A DNA stretch of 64,000 nucleotides from positions 13,990,725 through 14,054,724 of the forward strand of contig JAPWDM010000001.1 of NCBI GenBank assembly GCA_035578155.1, given 5' to 3'. A program made the translations under genes and the position numbers. This document shows positions 1-12,732 of the stretch, piece by piece; position 1 is the stretch's first letter; every line of letters begins with the position of its first letter. This DNA is from Brachynemurus nebulosus. Its lineage: Eukaryota > Arthropoda > Insecta > Neuroptera > Myrmeleontidae. The notes beneath the pieces were generated by a model. The model made no database searches, was not told the DNA's origin, and was given only the letters and a program-made list of their open reading frames with translations.

Positions 1-3000
1 CATCTAGTGTTATAGTTTCAAATTGATATCTAGGCACAATGTAAAAACTAATTACACGTTTGCAGAAATCTGAAATTTAAATTTATAACAAGTGCGTACA
101 TTATTTAATTAAACATTTATTTTTCAAAAAAATAATTAACAAAACAAATTACATAACTAAATAAATAACTGATACTAATTAAAAAGGACACACAGTTAGG
201 GAGAAGTTCTCTTCTCGTGTGGCCTTTGGGCCGCACACATCAAAAACAAAAATATGTGTATTTTAAAATTAATTTAAGTATTATTTATTTAAGTGTATTG
301 TTGAAAATGACAAACTCCTCGTTGTTAAGATAAGTATTATTTTATTATAACATGTATTTGGAAATTTACTTAAACGTAGTCAAAAAAATAATTTATATTT
401 AAATGATTAGAAAATAATTGAACGTAGCGTGTAGGATAAATTTAAAATTTGAAAAATCGTATAATTAATTTAAGATAAATATATTTTGAAAATTTATTTA
501 AATTAAAATAAAAGATAATTTATATTAGATAGATAAAAGAAAAAATAATTAAATGTAACATGTAAAAATAATTTATTTTCAAATATTGAACGTCGTTTGT
601 ACTTTCGCATTCATCCAGATTTCCAAAAGATTTCTGGGGATTTAGCAAAAAAAAAGTCTGCGACTAAAAATTTAGATAACTTGTAGTTTAAGAATATAGA
701 TATATTTAGTTAATTGCATAGATTTATATTTTAGATTATCATTAAGTAAATTCTCAAACAAATATATATAGATTGTGTTTATAGTTTAATCAGTATCAGA
801 TCACATAACTATTTCCGGTTTAGATAAACAAAATGTTGAACATGTGCAACCTTTACAATTATTTCGATATCTGCTTAAATCTTTTAAATCATGTAGCTCA
901 TTATTAATATTTAACTTGCAACGTAACTTTCTAAAACATTTCAATTTAAAACTGAATTTATTTTTGCCATCTGTAATTTCTGAAATTCCCAAAAGGCGTT
1001 CAATTGTGTCTGGACAGGGGTAAACGCTGGCAGGCTAAATTTAATTTAGTTTGCTCCCTTATATGAAATCCGACACGTGTATCACAATAAAATTTTGCAA
1101 TAGTTTCTCGTCGTAAAAATTTTCTTTCCGATTTCTCTTCAAGAAATCGAAGGAGCACGTTTGGGTAAAAGGAAGCCGTATTTTAGGCCCCACTCGTCTC
1201 GTGTTTGAGCGTGACTTAGACACTTTAATTATAGCTAAAAAACAATTAAAGATAAAAAAAAATCATCAAATAAAAATCAAAAAAATAAAAATAAAAAAAA
1301 AGAAAAAACCAAAAAAAATTTTAATTAAGGAACTCAAACAAAATTAATATCGACTAATTTACAATTTCATAAAATTTGATATTTATAAAATACTTATACA
1401 GGTTATTCTAGTCATAAATTTTAAAGATACAATTATAAAATTTCAAATACTGACATCAATTTAATTTAATTAATAACATACCTTTAGAAAATATATTTTA
1501 TAGCAATATTTAAATTGTTCCGTAAAATCCGAAATTTTCGAAGTTATATTTAAGTCAAAAGTGTATAAATTTACCAACTGATGTGGTGATACATTCCCAT
1601 AGCCAGTACACACCATATACTTATATCGTGCGTCTCGGTTTGGAAAGTATGGCCACACCAAAGGCTAAGATGCAAATTCTATTTTAAAATATATTATGTA
1701 AATTTATTTGAGTTGGCTTATCAGTCTTTTAAAAATATGTATAAATTCTCAAAAACTTGTAATAATTTGTTATCGTAAATTTTAAAGATTCCAAATATTG
1801 TAATTCAAAAATTGTTTCGAGTCACCCTTTTATTGTAATAAATTGTAATTGATGAACTTTCGTATTTCTAATTCAAAACCACCCTTTTGGTAGTCGAAAA
1901 GAAAATTTCAGGTTATTTGGGGATCTTGTGGTTTTGGGAAAACGATCTGCGACCATAACCTTCCACTGCCACACACTCTCGTCTCCGTAACACCTGGAGA
2001 ATGCTCTGCTGATCGAAACCCCAACCAAACCCGAAAAGTAGCACCCAAATTTAAACCCGAAAACATAACCCCCCTATCAACAAATAATCAATATATATAA
2101 TAATATTAATTATTTTAATTTTTTAATTTTTATTTTTTGCTACAAGTCATAGGTAATTTTATTATTTTATTTTCAAATACTGAAGAAAAATATCAGTAAA
2201 TATAAAAATTGTTTGTTAAATTTCAAGTGATCTTGTTATATACGTTTCACTGTAATTTCTAATAAATGATTGATCAAGATCGGTGTTCGAATTGACTCTA
2301 CCCTCCACACAAAATATACATACGTGTATATTAAAGTGACTTTAGAGACAAAATATACTCTCCTCACTGAAGTGTTCATAATATCTACATACATACATAA
2401 CATGCATACATGCCTAGGTACATTTTGAGCGTTCAGTTCAGTCAGTGCGATGCTCCTTCCAACAACGCGACGCTTCATTTTTTTTTCCTTTCGTACTTTA
2501 AAGTTGAATACATCTTAGATTTGTGTGTTCGGAATATTTATTGCAATGATAATTTAATAATAGATTTATTTTGAATAAGTTTATTTTACGGATTTATACG
2601 CTTTATATATAGAGCATTTTTTTTTTTTGACAAAATTTATTTTTTTGTGTGTTTGAATTTGTGCTTTACTATTGTATGACAATTTTTTTTCTTTTTTAGA
2701 AATTTTTATTAGCGTGTATTATTACTTTTATTAAGTGCACACAATATTTTTAATTTATTTTAAAATTCAATTTATAGAGATGTTTATTAGCACGCACTAG
2801 GAAAAATGACAATAAGCTAATCAGTATAATATTATAGTGATGTACAATTTGTAAAAAATAGGTACAGTGTTTCACATTGAAAGTTAGACAAGGGACTAAG
2901 CCCAATTCTAGAGAAGGTTTTGAGGCCACATGAGCAGCACCCAATGAAATTCCATATACAATATTAATCTTAAAACCTTGAAAAAATAAAATAGTCCCGT

Positions 3001-3469
3001 AAGATCATTTATTACCAGTGTTAATACTTCCAGGGACGTCGGCTTGTCTACGATCCAGAAAACCCATTTCCTGCACCTTGAGAACGTTTAGTATGTATAA
3101 TCTTTGCTTGGTCCTATAACTAATTTTAAGAACGTTGCAGTCACCTGAAATCTTAAAGTAACAACTGAACCAATTATAAATTTTATATTTTAGAAGGTTC
3201 TGGTCCAATAGAAAAGGTTACCACTGAACATGCAAGAACGAAGCTCGGCATGTAATGAAGGTATTTAGGACAGACAGTCTGAATATAGAGACACCATACT
3301 GTTTGCAATGAAATTGAGGTTTGGTCTATAGCTTTTTTGCCGACATTATTTATATACATATGTAAAGCGTTTTCTAATAATGAAGAAAAATGGGATTTCT
3401 CCCCAATTTTATTGAAACCGCTTTTGTAGGTTAAAGTGTACTATAAACGCAAGTTTCATTGTCTTTCTC
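1..3469. other. AT-rich non-coding DNA, no gene seen
   Basis: Short frames here have no recognisable domain, no coding-like composition and no convincing splice context. A-rich low-complexity sequence lies around 1245-1320 and T-rich sequence around 2100-2140. I found no terminal inverted repeat pair or direct-repeat footprint that would delimit an element. Confidence 0.6.
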
Positions 3470-3477
3470 TTACTGAG

Positions 3478-4361
3478 CAGCCCCGGATCTACGATTTTTT
3501 ATAACCGCGGGGCAGAAACTTGAAAATGGCACCCCCCCCCCCCTCTCCAACGTTTGACATAAACTGTCAAAAAACTGATAAGTATATAAGTCCTTTATAA
3601 AACTTCAATTTTTACCGTTGTGGCAATGATAAAAATTGAGGGTTTTGTAAAGGATCAATATAGGTACAAGTTGATTTTTTATTTTAATAAATCTACTCCG
3701 AAAACACTACAACTTGTGCAAATTTCAAATTTTTATCACCAGCCCCATCAGAGATACAGGGGCGCAAAATTCTAAAATTTGGAAAAAAATTAGTTTTTGA
3801 AAGTTTGTAAAAATTAAAGGATACAACTTCACAATTGAAATAGTGTGTATTTGTTTCATAATGGGTAGTTGTACCCGTATAGCTAGCTATTCTCATAAAA
3901 AATACTAAGCGAGGTTTAAAACATTCTTTCTATAAGAAAAAAAAATGTTTTCTTATGGAAGGGAGGAAAATAGGTTAAATATGGACATTACTTAAAATAA
4001 AGAGACATTTATTACCTTCAAAATTGTTTTTATTTCAACCTTTTAGGATGAACGGTTTATGAAATATGTGCATTGGCATAAATGGCTGTAAACACAAAAA
4101 CCAACGTAAATTGGAAAACAAAAATGGCTACCACGCTTAAACGCCTTAAACGGTTCAAGATAATTTCTTTTAAGAATTGTTCTCAATACTTCAAATGTAA
4201 TAGAAACAACTAGAAGGATATTAATTTTTTCTAAAATGGTCGAGCAACCAACTTTTTTATTAGACAATTTGATATAGACCGACCTAGTATGACTTTGGCG
4301 CCCCCTGAAACTGACGCCCTGGGCAAGGGCCCCGGTTTGACCCCGCTTAGATCCGGGCCTG
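3478..4361. mobile_element. hAT-like non-autonomous element, 884 bp
   Basis: The element starts CAGCCCCGGATCTA and ends with the near-inverse TAGATCCGGGCCTG. It is flanked by a perfect 8-bp direct repeat, TTACTGAG, at 3470-3477 and 4362-4369. CA...TG termini with an 8-bp target duplication are the signature of the hAT superfamily. A run of 12 C lies near 3532-3543. The short frames inside show no transposase motif, so it is a deletion derivative or MITE. Confidence 0.85.
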
Positions 4362-4509
4362 TTACTGAGTTCCTGGTTTGAGTCATATCTCAATAATTCT
4401 AGTTATCCAGCATTACGGAAATAGAAGGAATAAAAATTTTTTCAACCTTTTGAATCGTTAGTTGACGTTTAAATATCATATAGTTTGTTGCGTAAATAAC
4501 ACTTATCTG

Positions 4510-4728
4510 CCTAGGAACGTAAGTAATTTACTTACCTTCCTAGGAACGTAAGTAAGCGCTTACCGTCAATATAGTAAATAGAATTTTTTATAGACACCTA
4601 CTATTCATTTTTATACTCATACTCGACCCGTAAGTTTATTTTTGTGGCCATGGATGCTTAAGAATCCTCGGCCGTCAGCCTACGATTCTGAAACTGCATC
4701 CGAGACTACAAAAATAATACTTACGGTC
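4510..4728. repeat. Short tandem motif plus imperfect hairpin
   Basis: The 17-mer CCTAGGAACGTAAGTAA occurs at 4510-4526 and again at 4539-4555, a 29-bp period. Just downstream, 4625-4666 is the approximate reverse complement of 4684-4728, with a 17-base loop. This may be a small foldback remnant. No target duplication was found. Confidence 0.55.
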
Positions 4729-5590
4729 CTTGCCAAGTAATATACTATTTATTTATTTTTAAAGTGAATCAGAATTTTCTAAATTGTTTCAACCCAATAT
4801 AATGCTTCGTTAAAATCATTTTTAAAAAACTTGAACAATATGTTTCCTCTTTTTGTATGGACCTTTCCGAATCGTCGAACATTAGTGTATAAAATCTCCT
4901 TTTTTCACATTTCAGTGTAAATTTCGCGTAATATCATATTTCTGTGTGAAATCCGTGTGATATGATAGAAATATATTAATTTTTTCCTTTTTTTTTTTTG
5001 AAAGTTATAAAAAATGCATATCACATAATTTGATACGTTTTTATACATATATACGTGTACATAATCATCCATCTCTACGTAATATAATGCTCTATAAAGC
5101 TCTCTGGTTGTACGTGAGCTAGATAAAATAAAGTTGGGTGATAATCACGTATGTGCTTTATGAATGACTGGTACACGCTAGCCGGCTCTAATACACTGAC
5201 TCTGGTGCGGTGGTACGTACAGTCCAGTTTAACTAAAGTATGTAATAAAATATGCTTGAATTATGCATGATTAAAAATTAAATGTACTTCTTCGTATCAT
5301 TGTTATAGTAGAATATCTACATGCAACTATTTATTTTATAACGTTACTTTTTTTGCACTTTATATGCAAAAGCGGAACGGTTAGATTGTAGAAAGAATAA
5401 CTCGAAAACATATAATATTTAGATATTTTTAAATATTGTTAAATGAAGTAGGCATTTGGGAATCATATGTAGAACTAATTAAATTTAACCGGTAGTAACT
5501 ACCTTGTTGCATTTATTCATTATTTAAGGCAGTCTAAAAGTGTAGACCTCAAAGGGAAATTTAAAATTTTGGAAATTATAGCCATTTTAA

Positions 5591-6541
5591 CCCTCAAGCT
5601 CATGATTCAATTTTTTTACCTTCAAACTCATGACTGGGTTCAAATGCACCCCATTATTTTCTTGATAATAAGTCGGTTCTATAACTAACAAACCGACATT
5701 ATCGTATACTATTCTCTTCCTTTTTTCATAGGGAAGAGAATGGTATACATAGAATCTAATTTTAAGCAAATTCAGGTCATAAAAAACCCATTAAAACACT
5801 AAAAACCGGAAAAAATCAGCAAAAAGCTCATTTTTCAAATAAAAATTTGTAACTTTTTAAACGCTCAAACAATTTTAAAATTTTCAACGGCGTTTTGAAG
5901 AGGAGATTTCAGGCTATAGAAAAAAAAATTACGGTCACTTTATTCTGTTAAAAAAGTATATTTATTTAGACACTTAAAAGGACAAACATTAGTAATTTAA
6001 AAATTATGCTTTAAAGAATTTTTTCATTATAAATTGATACAAAACGTTGAAGTAACTCAACAGGATAAACTATTATACAATAATTTAGTCAATTACCACA
6101 CAATAGGTGCAAAATAGGAGTTTGTGCTCTTCGCATATGGCTCTATGACACTTAACAAAATGAGAATGGCCTTTGCGATCTTTTTGATCTCGGACACAGG
6201 CTGCACCTTGCCTATCTCTTATCAACCTGGCAATATGTAAATAATTTATTTAAAAAATATACCTGAATTGATGATTACATATAAAATATTAAATAAACTT
6301 ACTGTCACAAAAGTTGAACGTAAACTCACGACTGGGGTTCATACACACCTCATACAGAATTTGTAAACACACTGCGTAACCACTAACCAACAACTAGAAG
6401 TGCGACCGACCTGACACTACTCAGAGACCTTCGAACTAAATTATGGTTCGCACCGGTAGTCGGCACTATTGCTCGCTAGTTCAGGAGCGTAGTCTAAAGT
6501 TTGCGTAGGGTGCGCCTGGACCCCAGTCATAAGCTTGAGGG
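5591..6541. mobile_element. piggyBac-like element, 951 bp, TTAA target
   Basis: The element is bounded by TTAA at 5587-5590 and 6542-6545. The left end reads CCCTCAAGCTCATGA and the right end TCATAAGCTTGAGGG, near-perfect inverted repeats. Diverged versions of the terminal motif recur just inside, around 5620-5650 and 6321-6354. TTAA duplication with CCC...GGG termini is the piggyBac hallmark. A relic of a piggyBac-type cysteine-rich domain lies inside on the minus strand, so this is an internally deleted derivative of a coding element. The copy of the host repeat at 9132-9941 carries the unoccupied site, with a single TTAA at 9360-9363. Confidence 0.88.
6085..6226 (-). pseudogene. Relic of piggyBac transposase C-terminal cysteine-rich domain
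   Basis: Reading the minus strand down to a TAA at 6085-6087, the frame gives a Cys/His-rich tail with segments such as DRKGHSHFVKCHRAICEEHK followed by LFCTYC. The C-x2-C and C-x3-4-C/H spacing resembles the zinc-binding C-terminal domain of piggyBac transposases, which helps recognise the element ends. Immediately upstream on the same strand, 6227-6302 looks like a 76-bp intron (donor GTAAGT at 6302-6297, acceptor CAG just before the exon). The expected first CxxC pair is eroded, the rest of the transposase is missing, and no long frame survives, so it is non-functional. The family call depends on the cysteine pattern together with the TTAA-bounded element around it. Confidence 0.6.
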
Positions 6542-7159
6542 TTAATACGCTAGGATCAGATCTCAGGTATTATATTTCAAAACTTTAAATGCATTTTTCG
6601 CAAAATTACATTTTTCAAGCTGGTCGACATAATATCTTGTCTTCTATTTAACCAATTGACTTCGAATTTGCCACGTATCTTCAATACGTGTTGCTTTATG
6701 GTAGGGATACGGATATTGCGAAATTTTAAAATTTACTGTCATTAAATTAGACGTCAGAAACACAACATTTTTTCCAAACAGGCGCTAATTTTTGATTTAA
6801 CAAAATTTTTTTTCATTGCAGTTTTTGCAGCCAGAATCACAATTTTTTCAAACTAAAATCTTTATCTTTCTATGGTTGCCGATGAACAGAAATCCCAAGA
6901 TCATGTTAATAAACATTTAATTTTTTTGTATAGCTATATTTGAGTCACTATAAGTCCTCGAATTTTCATTTTTTGTATACAAATCGTTTTATATGTTTTT
7001 AAAATATCAGTAAATATGTAGTAAAAATATTAACAGTTTTTGTTTATTAATTCCTAGAAAAGCCGAAACTTTTGCATTCTACACTAGAAAATCCCCTTAA
7101 AATACCTATAAAATATTAAAGGAATAAAAAATTTTTAAAAATGTTCTCAGTCAAAAATA

Positions 7160-8298
7160 GTTTGACAATGATTTAAAAAAATTTTTTTTGATGTTGAAAC
7201 CTAAAAATCATAAGAAAATCGATTCTTTTTACGATTTTCACAACTTTTTTGTGAATCACGATTCACGAAAAAATTCGAAGCAATTTGAAACAAATGTGAC
7301 ATATTTTAAAGATACACTGAACTTCAAAGAACCGTGATCAATTAAACAATCCCATACTACTATAAATCATTACCAGAGACGTAACTATAGATACAATGGA
7401 ACAGGTGAAACAGTCATGAAGTGAAGAAGTTCGAGTTCAAAGAAATGAAGAAGTCAGCTGTAGTTTTGGGGGGAAATGGACTTTTGAGGTAAGGGCGATT
7501 TTGTCAAAATCGCTCCAGGAAGCAAAAATTATAGTTATTCCTCTGATCATCTGGTGTAGATTATGATGTAAATAAAGAACATGTGTAGTTTTATAAACAT
7601 TTTAAAATGTATTTTGCAGAAGGTACGGACTTTTTCCTCACATTATTGGTCTTTTTAATTTATAAGTACCTTAAAATTTTTAACTATCACTTTTACAAAA
7701 ATGTTAGTTAAAAGTGCTTCCAATTGTAGTAGTATGAAAACTTGGAAGATATTAAGAGTTAAAATTTTAAAAGTACTTCATTTTATTTAACTAGAAATAA
7801 CACCCAAACTCCTAAAGTAATCATCAATAAAGGAGTTTATTTAATCCAGCGAGAATATTCTGACAAACTAATAAGAAAAGTGAAAAATATGGACTTTTTT
7901 TGTTATAAATTTTTAGAATTACTCAGTGCTAACTATGAGATGTAATCCATACTATTTAAAATTTACAAAATTTAATTCAAAATTTATAACTTTTATTAAT
8001 TTTATTCATAAATATAATTTTTTAATGTCAGTTAAAAGGTGGGTACTTAAACTGTCAATTTATATTAGAAATCACTTTGAAATATTTATAACTAATAAAT
8101 AATTCCGCATCCATTAACGAAATTATTTTTGATACTGTAATGTGTACATAATTATGTACTATTTTTATACAAATTTAGATAAGGTAATACAACACGTTGA
8201 TGGTCACGAACGCCGTGCAGCGTCAATTGAAACCTGACTAATTGTGACACAACACTGTACCGCGTCGACAATTCCATATGTACAGTGTATTAGTTGTC
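7160..8298. other. AT-rich non-coding DNA
   Basis: No gene, element end or inverted repeat pair was recognised between the dispersed repeat and the hAT-like MITE at 8307. Confidence 0.5.
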
Positions 8299-8306
8299 AA
8301 AATAAT

Positions 8307-8592
8307 TGGTGACCGACCGAACCTTCGGTTTCGGCCAGTTTCGGCCAAAAAATCTAGTTTTGGTTTCGGCCAAAAATCAGCCGAAATTTCGGCCGCACTT
8401 TAACTCAGTGTTCGTAAATTGTCACGATTCGTTCGGGCGAGTTCGTGTCTGGTACATACACTAGATTTCAGCATACAATTTCAATTTTAACATATTTACA
8501 TCAGTTTCGGTTTAAGTTTTGGTTTCGGCCGAAACTGAGACTGAGGCCGAAGTTTCGGTTTCAGCTGAAAATTCTGTTTCGGTCGGGCACTA
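8307..8592. mobile_element. hAT-like MITE, 286 bp, rich in TTTCGGCC
   Basis: The 8-bp direct repeat AAAATAAT lies at 8299-8306 and 8593-8600. The left end reads TGGTGACCGACCGAA; the reverse complement of the right end reads TAGTGCCCGACCGAA. The interior repeats TTTCGG and GGCCGAAA in both orientations many times. The 8-bp duplication and TIR fit a hAT-type MITE. A 66-codon frame starting at 8445 is an artefact of the TTTCGG iteration. Confidence 0.82.
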
Positions 8593-9019
8593 AAAATAAT
8601 GTACCGGTTGGACGTTTTGTCATTGTAGGCGATTCAAGAGGTTGAAAAAATATTTTAATTGCTGCTGGAGAACTTAAAAATATCACTATAGGTACTTCGT
8701 TTTTGTTAAGAGAAAACATTGTCTCTTTAACGCATCTTGTATAATATAGTGTAGTGCTAGTGTTTCTCAAACTTTTTAGTCCGCGACTACCTTTAATGCT
8801 TAAGAATTTTCCCGAAGAACAGGTATGTGTCGAAAAACGTAGAAATGTGTAAAAATGCGATATCTAACCTATACCGATCCTGAAGTCACGACCCTCACTT
8901 TGACAATCACTGCTATAGTACGCACTTTGTTTTGTACTGTTTAGCATTCTAATCAGTCCACTTTCTATTATTTTCATCCTGCTATTAGAGCACAATCCAA
9001 TAGAATCAGGCTATACAAT

Positions 9020-10047
9020 TTGGTGGAAATTACAACAACTATTTACTTGCTACAAAGTATTATATTCAAATTTTAAAATTATCTATCTATACATATAATA
9101 AAACTGTAACGATACTCTTTCTGTACATGGAAACTTTATATGCAAAAGCGGAACAGTTAGATTGTAGAAAGAATAACTCGAAAACATATAATATTTAGAT
9201 ATTTTTAAATATTGCTAAATGAAGTAGGCATTTGGGAATGATATGCAGAACTAGTTTTTAACAGGTAGTAACTACCTTGTTGCATTTATTCAGTATTTAA
9301 GGCAGTCTAAAAGTGTAGACCTCAACGGGAAATTTAAAATTTTGGAAATTATAGCCATTTTAATACGCTAGGTTCAGATCTCAGGTATTATATCTCAAAA
9401 CTTTAAATGCATTTTTCGCAAAATTACATTTTTTAAGCTGGTCGACATAATATTTTGTGTTCTATTTAACCAATAACTTCGAATTTGCCACGTATCTTCA
9501 ATACGTGTTGCTTCATGGTAGGGATACGGATATTGCGAAATTTTAAAATTTACTGTCATTAAATTAGACGTCAGAAAGATAATATTTTCTCCAAACAGGC
9601 GCTAATTCTAGATTTAACAAATTTTTTTTCGTTGTAGTTTTTGCAGCCAGAATCACAATCTTTCAAACTAGAATCTTTATCTTTCTATGGTTGCAAATGA
9701 ACACAAGTCCCAAGATCATGTTAACAAGCATTTCATTTTTTTGTATAGCCATATTTGAGTCACTATAAGTCCTCGAATTTTCATTTTTTGTATAAAAATC
9801 CATTTATATGTTCTTAAAATATCACTAATTATTCCTAAAAAAGCCGAAATTTTTGATTTCTACACTAGGAAATCCCCTTAAAATACCTATAAAATATTAA
9901 GGGAATACAAAACTTTTAAATATGTTCTCAGTCAAAAATTGGTGGAAACTACAACAAATATTTACTTGCTACAAAGTATTATATTCAAATTTTAAAATTA
10001 TCTATACATATAATAAAACTGTAACGAAACCATTTCTGTACATGGAA
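9020..10047. repeat. Dispersed repeat copy 2 between ~110-bp direct repeats
   Basis: 9132-9941 is the uninterrupted copy of the repeat at 5358-7158. It is flanked by a direct repeat of about 110 bp, at 9020-9132 and 9939-10047, each containing the motif ATAATAAAACTGTAACGA followed by CTGTACATGG. A duplication of that length is too long for a target-site duplication and suggests tandem duplication or recombination. Confidence 0.75.
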
Positions 10048-10121
10048 TATTTGTTGAAAATTGTAGTGGTACTGTAAACAGTTATCGATGTAGATATCAA
10101 AACAGCGCAAAATCACACATC

Positions 10122-10560
10122 ATGCAAAAACTACTCGACGGATTTTAATGAAATTTTGTGTGATGATAACTTAATACCTGGGTCAATTTACTGCGGGAAA
10201 ATGTCTCATTCCCACGGGAAAATAGAAAAACCATTTTGAGCGTGTGCACACATTACGCAAAAATTATTAGACGAATTTTTATGAAATTTGGCCTGATGTT
10301 AACTTATTATTTGGGTCAACATATAAGATACTTTTTGCTCCGGGAAAATGTCTCATTTTCACGAGAAAATAGAAAAACCATTTTGAGCGTGTGCACACAT
10401 TACGCAAAAACTATTGAACGGATTTTTATATAATTTGGTTTTAAGTTAACTTATTACTTGGGTCAACATACAAAATACTTTTTATTACGGTAAAATGTCT
10501 CCTTCCCTTGGGAAAATATATAAATCATTTTAAACATGTGCATAGGTTACGCAAAAATTA
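10122..10560 (+). repeat. Tandem ~147-bp repeat, Helitron-like subterminal sequence
   Basis: Four unit starts with the motif ACGCAAAAA (first copy ATGCAAAAA) occur at 10122, 10255, 10402 and 10549, followed in full units by a stretch like GACGGATTTTTATGAAAT and then GGGAAAATGTCTC. The motif ATAATAAAACTGTAACGA upstream (around 10008) and the same block at 31909-32190 mark a dispersed family. Its look is familiar from insect Helitron-type repeats, but I cannot find an unambiguous 3' hairpin and CTRR end here, so the class is inference. Confidence 0.5.
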
Positions 10561-10575
10561 TTGTTCTATATAAGT

Positions 10576-10725
10576 TCGGTATAATTATTACATATATATT
10601 AATAATAAAAAGTATTTATTAGTATAATAGTTCGATATAATTTTTACATATATATATTAATAATAAAAAGTATTTATTAGTATATATTAGTAATAAAAAG
10701 TATTTTGAATGTTGACCCAGGTAAT
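10576..10725. repeat. Short tandem repeat and inverted copy of preceding array
   Basis: A ~57-bp AT-rich unit containing AATAATAAAAAGTATTTATT is repeated about twice between 10576 and 10690. The stretch 10680-10725, with ATGTTGACCCAGGTAATAAT, is an inverted copy of 10446-10485 in the neighbouring array, so this may be the edge of the same element. Confidence 0.5.
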
Positions 10726-11040
10726 AATTTAATAAATTAATTCTAATATAAACATTTTTTCAATAATGTTTATTAGGGTAAAGGTACTAGTAGAAGGTAT
10801 TATAAGAAAAAATTTTAAGTATTTTTAACTTTGGGAAAGGAAATTCTATTAAGTGTGCTTTAAAATCATGTTTTCTGTTTACTTTAGGATGTAACGAAAT
10901 TGAATTGGTGCATAATAGAAAGAAAATAATGAAATTCTCCTTTGGAAAAATTTAAAGGAAAATTCCTAAAATAGAGTCAGTTTAGTTGACACTTTTGATT
11001 TTACAATTTTTAGTAGCTGACGTTAATATATTTCAGAATG

Positions 11041-11631
11041 TAAATTAAGAGGGTGACTCACCCCCTCTCCAATGTTGCTCAAACTCAATTTTGAATTCGA
11101 GAATTTCATTTCTACGTTATTCTAATTGTCTTAAGCTATTTTCCATGAAGAAGAACTTCTTGAAATACCCAAATTGTACGACTATTCGACATAGTCACTC
11201 TATAGTTAACTACCCCTAGACTTAATATTAGGGCATTGAGCAAAAATAGGTCAATTAGATTTTTTGACGTAGATTTTAACTCTGTAAACAAAATTTTTAT
11301 ATTGTTTATTTTTCACCCCCTTTTTGCAAAATTAACCCCCAAATTTTAACCCCCAACCACCCCTGTTGATGCAATATGAACAAATTGCATATCAATAGAT
11401 AGCTCTTTAAAAAAGAGCAATATCGCCAATTTAAACTTTTGCTCTATCTCTTACTGTTTTCGAGATATTTGAAAAATTAAATTTTTACCCCAATTTTTGG
11501 AGGGCGATTCCACCCCTTCAAACCGTTTTTCCGCAGGTAAAAAAAAATACGTGTCCCTTAGTTTTTAGTGTTCTACAACATATTTAAGTTTCATCAAAAT
11601 CGATAGGTCCGGCCTCGGGACCTTTACTTGT
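11041..11631 (+). mobile_element. Solo arm of the ACAAGTAAAGG foldback family
   Basis: This ~590-bp sequence is one arm of the foldback element at 13919-15566. It begins AAGAGGGTGACTCACC and ends GGGACCTTTACTTGT. Further copies are the two arms of that element and the right arm of the copy at 22101-22962. Copies differ by scattered substitutions. Confidence 0.85.
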
Positions 11632-11683
11632 CAGTAGAAGAAACCCAGAGATGGCAAGCTCTTGACGCAGAAATTAACATTTA

Positions 11684-12732
11684 GGGGAGAGCGGGGCTAT
11701 ACCGTACAGCGAGGCTAAGCCGTACACCCATTTTTCGTATCTAGATTTCAAGCTAGACAAGTCCAATCGTTGTCGCAATCTAACGCCTGACCGCGGAAAA
11801 TCACAGGATTGAGTTCGTTCCGCTGTGCGTATAAATGCTAATATGACGGTGAAAAAACTTGTTTTTATTATTTCTCTTATAATTTTGGGGCACTGCCAAA
11901 TAAGAGTTGGGTGGAGAACCTTTACTTATGAGCTAATAGCGATAAGATAATGAGAAACTACTTTTCTTAATCTCTCTCTTAATCACTAGTGAAGACTAGT
12001 TAGGCGACGGAATTTGAGGTTAGGTTATGAAACTCCCACAAGGTACAGGATGGGGCTAAACCGTACAGAAGTGTACGACTTAGCCCCAAATGGTTTAATA
12101 TGGCAACATTAATAAATTGTAGTTGATGCAGGAAATACCATAAACACTATAGTTTTAGTGCTGCCGAGTCTGCAGATAATTTTACTTGTGATTTTTGTTT
12201 AAATGTGTAATGTAACTTTAAATAAAATACTATCGTTCTATAAACTTTATCACTTTTTTTGATAAAAGTTAGCCTAACACTTTTTATACTTTTATAAGCT
12301 GAACTAAATATACCGATAATACAAGTTATGTTATGATGTTTCTTAGTTGAGTCGACAATAAATAATAAAATGTGTTTTCTATAATAATTTATTGCATTAC
12401 TCTTATTTACTTCCTTAACAAGATGATTTTTTTACAATAATTTATTGCATTACTCTTATTTACTTCCTTAACAAGATGATTTTTTTACTGAACGGTATAG
12501 CCCCTCCTACCGTACGGAATAGCCCCAACCCCCGGGGGCTATTTCGTACAGAGACACTTTTTTTGTAATTTAATTTAAATATGTAAACAGTGGAATAATT
12601 CAAATTTCTTTGTGTGAAATCAATAGCCAATGGTCCAAATTATATATTGCTAATTTTCTTATAATTTGATACTCGTATTAGCTGAACAATAACAGCTCTC
12701 CCTTAAGTGTACGGGATAGCCCCACTCTCCCC
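11684..12732. mobile_element. TA-flanked element with GGGGAGAG termini, 1049 bp
   Basis: TA lies at 11682-11683 and 12733-12734. The left end is GGGGAGAGCGGGGCTATA; the right end is the near-inverse TATCCCCGCTCTCC type (read as GATAGCCCCACTCTCCCC). The interior iterates GGGCTA and CGTACAG blocks in both orientations (around 11700, 12050, 12070, 12510, 12530). A 53-bp direct tandem duplication lies at 12383-12488. No transposase frame is seen; it looks like a non-autonomous Tc1/mariner-type element. Confidence 0.75.
12383..12488. repeat. 53-bp tandem duplication
   Basis: Two essentially identical consecutive copies of a 53-bp unit (starting AATAATTTATTGCATTAC) lie inside the TA element at 11684-12732. 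Confidence 0.85.

Larger units (their letters stand above)
5358..7158. repeat. Dispersed repeat, copy 1 (interrupted)
   Basis: Sequence from about 5358 to 5590 and from 6542 to 7158 is closely repeated, in the same order and orientation, at 9132-9941. A more diverged third copy of the second half lies around 34680-35170. Here the repeat is split by the TTAA-flanked element at 5591-6541, which is absent from the 9132 copy. No coding potential is visible, so the class of the repeat is unknown. Confidence 0.8.

Noticed and set aside
10122..10560. CRISPR-like array
   Set aside because: Four ~147-bp diverged units without regular short repeats and unique spacers, in an insect-like genome.
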